A DNA stretch of 40,127 bases from Gemmatimonadota bacterium (lineage in GTDB: Bacteria > Gemmatimonadota > Gemmatimonadetes > Longimicrobiales > Gaopeijiaceae), in assembly GCA_007125845.1 (NCBI GenBank), contig SLCK01000017.1:1-40127 (forward strand). Direction: 5' to 3'. Below the pieces are notes generated by a model that saw only the letters and a list, made by a program, of their open reading frames with translations, was not told the DNA's origin and did no database searches. The position numbers and the translations under genes are program-made. Positions 24,801 to 32,259 of the stretch are shown piece after piece (within the stretch, counting starts at the first letter, position 1; each line of letters starts with the position of its first letter).

Positions 24801-25253
24801 GTCACGATCGGTCAGAATCTGCGCATCAACACGATGATCGACGCCCGGGGCGGGCACGCTCAGATCCAGGACGCCTACAACGCCAGGCACACCAGCTTCT
24901 CGAACACGGAGTTCGCAGTCCGGGAGAACGACCCGATCGTGCAGTCGTACCGCCAGCTCCGCAGGGACCGCCTCGGCTTTCACAAGGGCGGATTCGCGCG
25001 TCTCCGCGAGGTCGGGGTCAATTACACCCTCCCCGCTGAGTGGGTGCATGGGTTCGGGGCCGACCGGGTCTCCCTGAACGTCGCCGGACGGAACGTCGCG
25101 ACGCCGTGGAGGCAGATGCCCTGGACGGACGTGGGGCCCCAGAGGATCTCGGATCCGGAGACGAACCTCCCCAGCGAGGAGTTCCCGGGTGAATCCACCA
25201 CGGTCATGCCTCCCATTGCTCAGATCATCTTCAGCATGAACGTCTCGTTCTGA
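21810..25253 (+). CDS. SusC/RagA-type TonB-dependent receptor with STN domain
   Basis: 1147 residues. Signal peptide about 1-33. The STN domain (62-131) links to signalling. A carboxypeptidase-regulatory-like beta-sandwich (182-260) is typical of SusC. A TonB-box-like DEILVTGT sits at 267-274. The plug (about 285-410) includes RIRLRGSTSTALSNDPIVYVDGIR and the family-typical SVEVIKGPAAATLYG. The rest is a 22-strand barrel ending in an IIFSMNVSF strand with terminal Phe. It imports large nutrients through the outer membrane using TonB energy, together with the SusD lipoprotein encoded 4 nt later. The start has GGAGAAACC just upstream. The substrate is unknown: no glycosidase is nearby, while peptidases are frequent in the window. 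Confidence 0.9.
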   Translation: MKTLRSRIPSIRALSVWLALAAVPFVGIETAEGQDQSELAEVRLQAPVSEQGSAILASPARLEIEDVSLREALDALQRSSGVAVAYSSIVLPRERSVTCYCAEATIEDALAEILRETNLEPLVTGGQVVVRERRTPTSPLAPPRAIPESPVALAANSRSLGSTLVATLRRTASAPPPRVRQGTITGTVVQAQNLQPLGSAQVHIPALGVGTLTASDGSFTLADVPAGTHMVRAELIGFRAAQQEITVGDGETLEVSFQLESDALALDEILVTGTVGGAQRRAIGNVVDQVNVAEIREMSPSANIEQLLANRAPGLTVMPGAGIPGADATRIRLRGSTSTALSNDPIVYVDGIRINNDTRYAGTTGAQSRLNDINPADIESVEVIKGPAAATLYGTEASAGVIQIITRRGAAMEPVFDARVELGANYLPNPERRFNDNWAVSPVDGSIISHNLVRDREEEGMPIFETGLHQNYDFSVRGGTDLIRYRAGVGRSDREGTQRALQWDKRTSARGNLGVTARDNLSIDAGASWSSSENRFGSHSGGIIWGTPGTRAAVGGADDPRQGFSGQPPEISAVSGETLTFINRTAWNATVDWQPFEWMSTRSTVGTDYTREDRTSLSFRRGPDMDFSNEGSRSISNRETQITTVDLSGTAAFRFMDGRFGTENSIGFQYFNREIWDQSASGSNFATAALTTVSSAATTDGGEDFLQNVTVGAFGQIQLDWDQRMFLTAAVRADDNSAFGAEFDAAIYPKLSGTWVLSEEEFFDVYQVDQLRLRGAWGQAGRQPDVLDAARLYTAVTGPGDQPTITPLAFGSPDLGPEEGSELELGFDATFFGDRVNVNFTRWWKTTTDAIVSRPLGPSIGFAGAQLVNIGEIRNWGSETEVDLEVVRAMPVRWDLGLSFARMKNRVEDLGEGLESMPVRRGRQHRVGYPLASIFEYVVHSADFVEGDSGPVTNMMCDGGAGPDGLRAGGELVPCEDAPRLYYGHAEPTWVVNLNSTVTIGQNLRINTMIDARGGHAQIQDAYNARHTSFSNTEFAVRENDPIVQSYRQLRRDRLGFHKGGFARLREVGVNYTLPAEWVHGFGADRVSLNVAGRNVATPWRQMPWTDVGPQRISDPETNLPSEEFPGESTTVMPPIAQIIFSMNVSF

Positions 25254-25305
25254 CGCCATGAAGCCTCGAGAAATGCCGAACGACACCGACTCACGGGAGA
25301 TCAAG

Positions 25306-26634
25306 ATGAAGCCGCTTCATTGCCGCGGTACGAGATCGAAATCCACGGCCGAGAGGCTGGGCCGGCGCGCCGCCTCGGCGCTGGCGACGCTCCTCATGAT
25401 CGTGGTCATAGCAGGCTGCGACAGCCTCCTCGAGGTGACGCTTCCGGGACAACTCGAGGAGCCCGACCTGGATGACCCGGCCCTGGCGGCGACCCTCTCG
25501 CTCGGCGCGCAGGGCGACTTCGAGTGCGCATTGAGCGCATGGGCCTGGCAGGACGCGCTCTGGGTCCAGGAGCTCCACTCCACCGACATCATCCGGACCC
25601 GTAACCTGGTCGCCGCCCGCCTGCCGGAGGTGAGGTTCCTGGTCGGCACCGACGCAACCTTCGCTCAGTTGGGCTGCACGAGCGAAAACCCGCCGCCGAT
25701 GTGGTACCCCTTCCACGGATCGCGCTTCGTCGCGGAAGACGCGGCGAGCCGGATCCAGGGGTGGCAGGACGACGGCATCGATATTCCGGACGCCGATTTC
25801 CTCACCGGTCAAGCGCTCGCTTACGCCGGATACAGCACGCAGCTCCTTTCCGAAGGCTTCTGCGAGGTGGCCTTCGACCTGGGTCCGGTCCAGAGCCGCG
25901 AGGAAGGGATGCAGCGCGCGCTCGACCGCTTCCAGACGGCCCTCGGACACCTGAACCAGGTGACGGGAGCGAGCGCCGACAGGGCCCAGGAGCTCATCCA
26001 CATGGTCCACGTGGGAATGGCCCGCGCTCACCTCAACCTGGGCAACGATTCCGAGGTGCTCAACTACGCGGGACAGGTGCCCGAGGGGTTCGTTGAGTAC
26101 GCCGGCCGTTCGAGCTCGGAGGCCCGCCGATGGAACCGGGTCTACAACCTCACCCGTCCTGAGTCCCAGGCGATCTCGGTCGGCGAGGAGAACCTCGAGA
26201 TCGAGGTCGACGGCGTGCCGGACCCCAGGATCCAAGCGGTGCACACCGGGCTCGGTAGCGACGGGTTCTCCGAGCACTACCAGCCCCTCAAGTATCAGAG
26301 TCGAGGAGACGACATCCCCTTCGCGAGCTGGCGAGAGGCCCAGCTCATGATCGCCGAGGTGGAGGGCGGGCAGACCGCCGTCGACGTCATCAACGCGCTT
26401 CGGGCCACTTACGACCTCCCCGAGTTCAGCAGCAGCGACGAGGCGGAGATCCGGGAGACCCTTATCGAGGAGCGCCGGAGGGAGCTCTGGCTCACCGGAA
26501 CCCACCTGGCCGACATCCTGAGGCTGGACCTGCCCCTGCAGACCTCGGGCACGACCCGTCAGGGTGAGCCCTTCGGGGATCTCACGTGCATGCCCATCCC
26601 CGAGTTGGAGGTGTTGGGGAACCCGAACCTCTAA
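25306..26634 (+). CDS. SusD/RagB-like substrate-binding lipoprotein
   Basis: 442 residues from ATG 25306, chosen for GGGAGA 7 nt upstream; in-frame ATGs at 25258 and 25273 would give a 16-residue or shorter extension. The N-terminus is long and basic, then a membrane stretch and a lipobox MIVVIAGC put the lipid-bearing Cys at 38. The body keeps SusD/RagB features: helical TPR-like segments and a late RETLIEERRRELWLTGTHLADILRLDLP block, which is the hallmark ERRREL...G motif. It sits on the cell surface as a lid for the SusC channel. At 442 residues it is shorter than many SusD proteins (about 500). It follows susC closely and ends in a hairpin at 26686. Confidence 0.88.
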   Translation: MKPLHCRGTRSKSTAERLGRRAASALATLLMIVVIAGCDSLLEVTLPGQLEEPDLDDPALAATLSLGAQGDFECALSAWAWQDALWVQELHSTDIIRTRNLVAARLPEVRFLVGTDATFAQLGCTSENPPPMWYPFHGSRFVAEDAASRIQGWQDDGIDIPDADFLTGQALAYAGYSTQLLSEGFCEVAFDLGPVQSREEGMQRALDRFQTALGHLNQVTGASADRAQELIHMVHVGMARAHLNLGNDSEVLNYAGQVPEGFVEYAGRSSSEARRWNRVYNLTRPESQAISVGEENLEIEVDGVPDPRIQAVHTGLGSDGFSEHYQPLKYQSRGDDIPFASWREAQLMIAEVEGGQTAVDVINALRATYDLPEFSSSDEAEIRETLIEERRRELWLTGTHLADILRLDLPLQTSGTTRQGEPFGDLTCMPIPELEVLGNPNL

Positions 26635-26685
26635 CCGGAGGTTTATCCATATGAGGCTCGCCGGCTCTCATGCGACCCGACACCC

Positions 26686-26723
26686 TGCGGACGGCCCGCG
26701 TCGCTCGACGCAGGCCGTCCGCA
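26686..26723 (+). terminator. Long hairpin after susD
   Basis: TGCGGACGGCC (26686-26696) pairs exactly with GGCCGTCCGCA (26713-26723); after one C-A mismatch an inner 5-bp stem, GCGTC/GACGC, closes on a 4-nt loop. It starts 52 nt after the susD stop and ends 86 nt before the second sigma gene. No T run follows, so it may end transcription with Rho, protect the mRNA 3' end, or both. Confidence 0.6.
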
Positions 26724-26808
26724 CCTCCACGGACCGGGCGAGGCGGGCGGTGAATGCGGCTGGATTGGCTCGCGCGATTCGTCACTTCGATGGCAGAGGT
26801 GGTGTGAC

Positions 26809-27489
26809 ATGACCAAGTCGAGTCCGTGGACAGAGTCGATGGGGGACCCCCTGGAACGTCCTCCGCCAGCGGGAGAGGTCGCGCCGCTCCGGCCTCCACC
26901 TCCGGAGGTCGAGGCCGAGCTCGTGCGACGGCTCAAGAAGGGCGACGAGCACGCCTTCGATCAGGTGCTGAGGATGTATTGGAGCGCCTTCCTCCGGTTC
27001 GCCATTCGAATCCTCGGCGACCGCGACCGTGCGGAAGACGTCGTTCAGGAGTCCTTCGTCCGCCTCTGGAACCACCGCAAGAGATGGCTCCGGAAGGACA
27101 CCTTGCGGCCCGTACTGTACCGCATCGTCCGCAATCGCGCGCTCGACGAAGAACGACGTAGGCGGAGCTCTCGGCGATCCCTCAACAAGCTGGACCCACC
27201 TGAACGGGACCCCTCTCCGAGTCCCCTCGCTCAGGCGCAGGGATCTCAGTTGCGCGAGTTCGTCGAGGATGCGATCGGCAGCCTACCCGAACGGAGGCGA
27301 GAAATCTTCCTCCTCGTGCGCTACGACCAGATGTCCTATCGCGAGGTGGGAGAGGTGCTGGAGGTTTCGCCTCAGACCGTGGCTAACCAGATGAGCATGG
27401 CCATGAGAGACCTCCGGGAAACTCTAGCACCCCACCTCCCCGGGGACGAGCCGCAGGACATTCCCTTCTCTCGCGCCCGCTCGGGCTGA
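26809..27489 (+). CDS. ECF RNA polymerase sigma factor (second copy)
   Basis: 226 residues. Region 2 is LRFAIRILGDRDRAEDVVQESFVRLWNHRKRW, region 4 is GSLPERRREIFLLVRYDQMSYREVGEVLEVSPQTVANQM. It is a clear paralogue of the sigma factor at 19896: the SYRE, SP-x-TVANQMS and MAM-x-x-LR-x-x-L-x-PHLP blocks match closely, and both proteins end in R-x-RSG. No FecR gene accompanies this copy; downstream lies recQ on the opposite strand. The N-terminal leader to residue 30 is Pro-rich and differs from the other copy. It may respond to the same FecR/SusC signal or to a distant anti-sigma factor. Confidence 0.88.
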   Translation: MTKSSPWTESMGDPLERPPPAGEVAPLRPPPPEVEAELVRRLKKGDEHAFDQVLRMYWSAFLRFAIRILGDRDRAEDVVQESFVRLWNHRKRWLRKDTLRPVLYRIVRNRALDEERRRRSSRRSLNKLDPPERDPSPSPLAQAQGSQLREFVEDAIGSLPERRREIFLLVRYDQMSYREVGEVLEVSPQTVANQMSMAMRDLRETLAPHLPGDEPQDIPFSRARSG

Positions 27490-27529
27490 TCGCTAAGGCT
27501 GAACTCCGGCTGATCGAGAAACTCCAGAT

Positions 27530-29119
27530 TCACCCCGTCCGCAGCGTGCTCAGGAAGGCTTCTCCGTAGCGCTCCAGCTTGGCGGGCCCCACGCCGGAGA
27601 CCGCCAGCAACTCGTCCCGGTCCGCAGGCTTCCGCTCCACCATCTCCCAGAGGGTCCGGTCCCCGAAGACGACATACGCGGGCACTCCCTGCTCGTCTGC
27701 GAGCTCCTTGCGGAGAGCCCTCAACCGCTCGAAAAGCGCCTCCGCCCCGGGCGATGGAGGGCTGCCCGGAGAGCCACCGGGCGTGGATCTGGAAGGGGGT
27801 GCCGGCCGACGCGGCGTCGCGCGGGCGGTCCTTGCTTCGACCGACACACCCCGGCACACATCGCAGGAGGCCCCGCAGTCTTCCATCTCCTCGTCGAAGT
27901 GGCGCAGGATGGCGCGATGACGGCAAGCTCCTCGATCGACCATCCTGAAGAGCTCGACCGTAGCACGGTGCTTCGAACGGCGAAGGTCCGGATCTGAGAT
28001 TTCGTCCAGGAAGCGCTCGTGCATCTTTACGTCCGCCCATGAATAGAAGAGCGTGCAGTCGCTCTCGAGCCCATCCCTCCCCGCCCGACCGAACTCCTGG
28101 TACCAGGATTCCACGTCCTTGGGCATGTCCTGATGAATCACGAAGCGCACATCCGGCTTGTCGATCCCCATGCCGAAGGCGATCGTGGCCACGATCACGT
28201 CCACCTCGTCCTTCTGAAAGAGTTCCTGAGCGCGTGATCGCTCTTCGTCCGGCAGACCGGCGTGGTAGGGGCGCGCCCGGATTCCGTTCGCAGCGAGGTC
28301 GGCCGCGGTCCGTTCCACGGTCCGCCGCGAAAGGCAATAGACGATCCCGCTTTCCCCGGGGTGCTCCCGGACGAGGGACAGGATTTCAGCGCGGGTCCGC
28401 CCCTTTCCCTTCTTGCGACATCCGAGACGCAGGTTGGACCTGAAGAAAGACCCCTTGAAGCCGGCGGGCTTTCGCATACCGAGCTGACGCAGAACGTCGC
28501 GGGCCACCGCGCGGGTCGCGGTGGCCGTGAGCGCGAGTACGGGGACATCCAGTTCCTCGCGAAGTCCGGAGAGCCGGCGATAGGAAGGACGAAAGTCGTG
28601 ACCCCATTGTGAGATGCAATGCGCCTCGTCCACCACGAGGAGCGAGATCGGACACGAGCGGAGAAAGTCCCTCAGGCTTCCCTCCAGCGCCTCGGGGGCC
28701 AGGTACACCAATTCCAGATCTCCCCTCCGAAGGGCGCCCAACCGCCGTCTCCGCTCCTCGGCATCCAACGTCGAATTGATCTCTACAGCTCGAAACCCGT
28801 GCGCCTTGAGACCGTCCACCTGATCCTTCATCAGGCTGATGAGGGGAGAGACGACGAGGACGGTTCCAGGTAGAATGCGGGCCGGAAGCTGATAGGTGAG
28901 CGACTTGCCTGCCCCCGTCGGCATCACGGCGATGCAGTCGCGGCCCTCGAGTACAGCCTCGACCACTTCCCTCTGTCCGGGCCTGAATTCCCGAAAGCCG
29001 AACGATTCCCGCAGCACAGCAACGGGATCCGCGTCATCGTCCGGTTCGGGAGCAGAAAAGGCCAGCGATCGCTGCATTGCGAGTGGAAAGTCGGTGGGCT
29101 TGGATGGAGCACCCTTCAC
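27530..29119 (-). CDS. recQ: ATP-dependent DNA helicase RecQ, short form
   Basis: 529 residues. Helicase core: MPTGAGKS (66-73), DEAH (164-167), [17 protein letters not shown] (315-331) and [10 protein letters not shown] (341-350). The RecQ zinc subdomain has C399, C415, C419 and C422. A Pro/Ser-rich linker (about 430-458) then leads straight into an HRDC domain (459-526). The winged-helix (RQC) domain normally found between zinc and HRDC modules appears to be missing. The enzyme unwinds 3'-tailed DNA and forks in recombination and repair. GTG 29119 and ATG 29077 are both possible starts; neither has a good ribosome site. It converges with the second sigma gene across 40 nt. Confidence 0.9.
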   Translation of the reverse strand: MKGAPSKPTDFPLAMQRSLAFSAPEPDDDADPVAVLRESFGFREFRPGQREVVEAVLEGRDCIAVMPTGAGKSLTYQLPARILPGTVLVVSPLISLMKDQVDGLKAHGFRAVEINSTLDAEERRRRLGALRRGDLELVYLAPEALEGSLRDFLRSCPISLLVVDEAHCISQWGHDFRPSYRRLSGLREELDVPVLALTATATRAVARDVLRQLGMRKPAGFKGSFFRSNLRLGCRKKGKGRTRAEILSLVREHPGESGIVYCLSRRTVERTAADLAANGIRARPYHAGLPDEERSRAQELFQKDEVDVIVATIAFGMGIDKPDVRFVIHQDMPKDVESWYQEFGRAGRDGLESDCTLFYSWADVKMHERFLDEISDPDLRRSKHRATVELFRMVDRGACRHRAILRHFDEEMEDCGASCDVCRGVSVEARTARATPRRPAPPSRSTPGGSPGSPPSPGAEALFERLRALRKELADEQGVPAYVVFGDRTLWEMVERKPADRDELLAVSGVGPAKLERYGEAFLSTLRTG

Positions 29120-29258
29120 GCTAACGTCCGAGGACGGGCCGGGAAATGTCCTGCCTGGTGCCGCGCTAGGAGTTGGGCGAGATTTCGCCCGGTTCCGGCC
29201 CCGACCCGACGTCGCCGGCGCCGTTCCCGCTCCCGTACCCCCTCGACCCCAAAAGCCT

Positions 29259-29834
29259 GTGCCACCAAACTCCCGTCTCAGCGATCACCGGAACCGGATC
29301 GCCCTCCTCGCGCTCATCGCCGCCTGCCTGATCGCTCCAGGAGCCGCCGAGTCTCAGAGCGACGAAGCAAGCTGGCTTTTTCATGCCGCCGCCGGAGGCG
29401 CGATGGTCCTGGCGGTGGACCTGGTCATCGACCACCCCACCCACGCAGCGCTCGTCTCCATCGGAGTCACCGTCGGCCACGAGGTCGGTCAATTCCGGGA
29501 GCGGGAGCGTTGGAGCACCGATTCCACGATGGACATCGTCTCCGGCACCATCGGAGCGGTCGCGATGGCCTGGTGGCGGGCACGGAGGCGAGTCGAACCG
29601 GACGGGGCTTCCTCGCGCGAGGCCGCCGATCGCGCCACGACCACTGGACACCGGGCGGACCAGCCGGACCAGGCATTGTCGATCGACCGATCCCCCCTGC
29701 CGATCACCGCCAACACGTTCCTCCCCTTGCACGCAGTGACCGAGCTCGAGGACCTGATCAGCGGCGAACCGCCTCCCTCCCCTCGAGGGCGCAACCATCC
29801 ATGCGACGCTCCCCCCACTCGAGGGTCGCGGTGA
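29259..29834 (+). CDS. Small membrane protein of unknown function (VanZ/DUF2279-like pattern)
   Basis: About 191 residues from GTG 29259; no good ribosome site, so the start is a guess. It has a hydrophobic leader ([17 protein letters not shown]), a second hydrophobic stretch ([16 protein letters not shown]), a third ([16 protein letters not shown]) and a fourth ([18 protein letters not shown]). The HE...R...STMD-IV-GTIGA pattern recalls small VanZ-like and DUF2279-like inner-membrane proteins, where a conserved Asp precedes the last helix. The C-terminal 80 residues are polar and low in features, and their 3' end overlaps the convergent lipoprotein gene by 77 nt, which may mean the tail is not real or that a stop was lost. 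Function unknown. Confidence 0.5.
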   Translation: MPPNSRLSDHRNRIALLALIAACLIAPGAAESQSDEASWLFHAAAGGAMVLAVDLVIDHPTHAALVSIGVTVGHEVGQFRERERWSTDSTMDIVSGTIGAVAMAWWRARRRVEPDGASSREAADRATTTGHRADQPDQALSIDRSPLPITANTFLPLHAVTELEDLISGEPPPSPRGRNHPCDAPPTRGSR

Positions 29835-30489
29835 AGGGATACCTCGCTCCCGACATGGAATCGGCGCAGCGCTCTTCCCGGATGAGCAGGCTGACCCGAT
29901 GGGGCTGGGCGCCCTCCGGCGCCTCGGCCTCGTACGTCCATTCACCCTCCGCACGTGCGAGCCATCGTCCCTCGCGATAGGGCACCCCATCCGGCTCCTC
30001 CGGACTCGTGACCCGACCACCGTCTCGATCGATCCTGAGAAGCCAGAACGGCTCATTGCCCCGCGCCTCCAGGAGTCCGGGTGGCGGCAAATCCGCACAG
30101 CCCGGACCCTCAAGGCCCGCATACCGAACCCCCAGGAGGCGGTCACCTTCCCGGAGGACGAGCGCCGTGATGCGGCCCCCGCTGGAATCCAGCTCCCGGA
30201 TGATGTGCCGGACATCCTGAGCGGAGGCGTCCTCAACCGCGCTCCCCGTCTCCTCCCCGCACGGCTGAAATTCGAGCACGTCCCCCTGGAGGCTCAGGTG
30301 TCCAGCCTCCACCGGATGCTCCGGTGAGACGGCGAAGCGCTCCGGGATCTCTGTGCATCCCGCGAGGCACGCCAGTCCGGCGGCCAGAACCACATCCCGC
30401 AGCGAGGATCGGCGGGTACGACCTCTCCACCCAAGACCTGCGATTCCAGGACTCGGACCCCCTTGTCGCCTCGCCGGCTTCCCAGTCAT
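29758..30489 (-). CDS. Uncharacterised lipoprotein with COG3650-type domain
   Basis: 243 residues from ATG 30489, with an unusually long basic leader before the lipobox LAGC (Cys45), so a later start is possible. The body has ARGNEPFWLLRIDRDGG and a late block [30 protein letters not shown], both typical of COG3650-type domains found in lipoproteins of many Gram-negative bacteria. Cys residues in the CADSMSG and DGC blocks may pair. The role is unknown; such domains are linked with envelope maintenance only by association. It is divergent from the carbonic anhydrase gene with 40 nt between starts, so the two promoters must overlap their coding regions. Confidence 0.75.
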   Translation of the reverse strand: MTGKPARRQGGPSPGIAGLGWRGRTRRSSLRDVVLAAGLACLAGCTEIPERFAVSPEHPVEAGHLSLQGDVLEFQPCGEETGSAVEDASAQDVRHIIRELDSSGGRITALVLREGDRLLGVRYAGLEGPGCADLPPPGLLEARGNEPFWLLRIDRDGGRVTSPEEPDGVPYREGRWLARAEGEWTYEAEAPEGAQPHRVSLLIREERCADSMSGARYPFTATLEWGERRMDGCALEGREAVRR

Positions 30490-30529
30490 ACTCAGTGACC
30501 AATTTCCCGAAGAGTCACGGAGGAGGATC

Positions 30530-31021
30530 ATGAGCGCCATAGAAGACTTTCTCACCAACAACCAGAGCTTCGCCGATGGCTTTGATTCCGGCGACTTGCC
30601 GATCCCTCCGGCGAAGGAAGTCGCCATCGTCGCCTGCATGGACGCCCGCCTCAAGTTGGGCTCCTTACTGGGGCTGCGACCGGGTGACGCCCACGTCATC
30701 CGGAACGCGGGCGGCGTCGTCACCGACGACGTAATCCGCTCGCTGGTGATCTCCCAGCGACTCCTCGGCACACGCGAGATCATGTTGATCCACCACACGG
30801 ACTGCGGGATGCTCACCTTCACCGACGACTCCCTGAAAGACACGGTGGAAGAGGACACGGGCATTCGCCCGCCCTTCGCGTTCGAAGCCTTCCGGCACCT
30901 GGAAGGAAATGTCCGGCAATCGATGGCTCGGATTCGATCGAGTCCCTTCGTACCCCATAAGGACCGAATCCGCGGCTTCGTCTACGAAGTGGAGACCGGC
31001 CGGCTCCGCGAAGTGCAATGA
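30530..31021 (+). CDS. Beta-class carbonic anhydrase
   Basis: 163 residues, the short form common in Gram-positive and other bacteria. Reaction: CO2 and water to bicarbonate and a proton. Zinc ligands C36 (in VACMDAR), H89 and C92 (in HHTDCGM) are present, as is the Asp-Arg dyad D38/R40 that works with the zinc. A HVIRNAGG segment (55-62) lies on the dimer interface. The start ATG 30530 follows AGGAGGATC, an excellent ribosome site. It probably supplies bicarbonate for carboxylations in the cytoplasm. A 118-nt gap separates it from the DAHP synthase gene. Confidence 0.92.
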   Translation: MSAIEDFLTNNQSFADGFDSGDLPIPPAKEVAIVACMDARLKLGSLLGLRPGDAHVIRNAGGVVTDDVIRSLVISQRLLGTREIMLIHHTDCGMLTFTDDSLKDTVEEDTGIRPPFAFEAFRHLEGNVRQSMARIRSSPFVPHKDRIRGFVYEVETGRLREVQ

Positions 31022-31139
31022 TCGGTCGGTATCCGGACGCGGGTTCGCGAGGTCGGGACCTCTCCGCCTGCGGTGAAATCGTTCTATCTTTCGGAGAAGA
31101 GATCTTCGAGGCCGACGAACTGCGGAGGAACCGAACGAG

Positions 31140-32201
31140 ATGAAGTACAGAACCGACGACACCCGGATCATCGGGATGGAGGAGGTGGACGCGCCCGAGC
31201 TGCTGATCCGGGACCGGCCGATCAGCGACAAGGCATCGGAGTTCGTGTTCACCACCCGGTCGGAGATCGCCGACATCGTTCACGGACGGGACGACCGCCT
31301 TCTGGTGGTGGTGGGCCCTTGCTCCATCCACGACCCCAAGGCGGCGCTCGAGTACGGAGGTCTCCTCCGGGACGCGGCCGAGCGGTGGAATGACAAGCTC
31401 AAGATCATCATGCGGGTCTACTTCGAGAAACCCAGGACCACGATCGGCTGGAAGGGCCTGGTGAATGACCCGCACCTCAACAACTCTTTCAGCATCAACG
31501 AAGGGCTGCGCTTGGCCAGGGGCCTCCTGGACGACCTGGTGGACATGGGGCTGGGCACGGGCACCGAGTACCTGGATCCGATCTCGCCGCAGTACTTCGG
31601 GGATCTCGTGTGCTGGGGAGCGATCGGCGCGCGCACCACCGAGAGCCAGGTGCACCGGCAGCTCGCCTCCGGGTTGTCCTGCCCGATCGGCTTCAAGAAC
31701 AGCACTCTGGGATCCGTGCAAGTCGCGGTCGACGCCGTTCGAGCGAGCCGGAGCTCGCACATCTTCCTCTCCGTGACCAAGGAGGGGCACTCCGCGATCT
31801 TCTCCACGGCCGGGAACGAGGACTGCCACATCATCCTCCGCGGCGGTCGGGGAGAGCCGAACTACGATGCGGAATCCGTCCGGAACGCTGCGAAGCTCCT
31901 CGAACAGTCCGGGCTCCCGCCGCACCTCATGATCGATTTGAGCCACGCGAACAGCGCAAAGAAGTTCAAGAGACAACTCGAGGTGTGTGCCGCCGTCTGC
32001 GAGCAGCTTCGGGAGGGCTCCAGGGCGATCATGGGAGTCATGATCGAGAGCAACCTGGTGGAGGGAGCCCAGAAGCCGGGGCCGAGCCAGGATCTGGTCT
32101 ACGGGCAGAGCATCACCGACGGCTGCATCGGGTGGGAGGACACGGAGCAGTCACTCGCGGAGCTGGCGGCCGCAGTTCAGGCTCGGCGAGAGGGCGGCTA
32201 G
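31140..32201 (+). CDS. aroG: 3-deoxy-7-phosphoheptulonate synthase, class I alpha (DAHP synthase)
   Basis: 353 residues. First step of the shikimate pathway: phosphoenolpyruvate plus erythrose-4-phosphate to DAHP. GPCSIHDP (59-66) holds the metal ligand C61, and H269 (DLSHANS), E303 (MIESNL) and D327 (TDGCIGW) complete the metal site. KPRTTIGWKG (97-106) and KNSTLG (186-191) bind substrate. The N-terminal extension typical of feedback-controlled enzymes is present, with S180 at the position linked to Phe inhibition in E. coli AroG, so allosteric control by an aromatic amino acid is likely; which one is unclear. The ribosome site GGAGGAACCGAACGAG is about 10 nt upstream of ATG 31140. Confidence 0.93.
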   Translation: MKYRTDDTRIIGMEEVDAPELLIRDRPISDKASEFVFTTRSEIADIVHGRDDRLLVVVGPCSIHDPKAALEYGGLLRDAAERWNDKLKIIMRVYFEKPRTTIGWKGLVNDPHLNNSFSINEGLRLARGLLDDLVDMGLGTGTEYLDPISPQYFGDLVCWGAIGARTTESQVHRQLASGLSCPIGFKNSTLGSVQVAVDAVRASRSSHIFLSVTKEGHSAIFSTAGNEDCHIILRGGRGEPNYDAESVRNAAKLLEQSGLPPHLMIDLSHANSAKKFKRQLEVCAAVCEQLREGSRAIMGVMIESNLVEGAQKPGPSQDLVYGQSITDGCIGWEDTEQSLAELAAAVQARREGG

Positions 32202-32207
32202 TCCACC

Positions 32208-32230
32208 CCGGAGGCCGTCGGCCCCTCCGG
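32208..32230. terminator. Hairpin between convergent DAHP synthase and SDR genes
   Basis: CCGGAGG (32208-32214) pairs with CCTCCGG (32224-32230) around a 9-nt loop that itself can pair GG with CC. It sits 7 nt past the DAHP synthase stop and 30 nt past the SDR stop on the other strand, so it could serve both. No T run is visible on either side. Confidence 0.45.
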
Positions 32231-32259
32231 ACGGGCGTTCTCCTGGAAGGCTATCGGTC

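Noticed and set aside
30495..30518. GTGAC and GTCAC arms 14 nt apart as an operator between the lipoprotein and carbonic anhydrase genes
   Set aside because: Five-base arms are weak in a 40-nt gap and the second arm lies next to the ribosome site; chance is likely.
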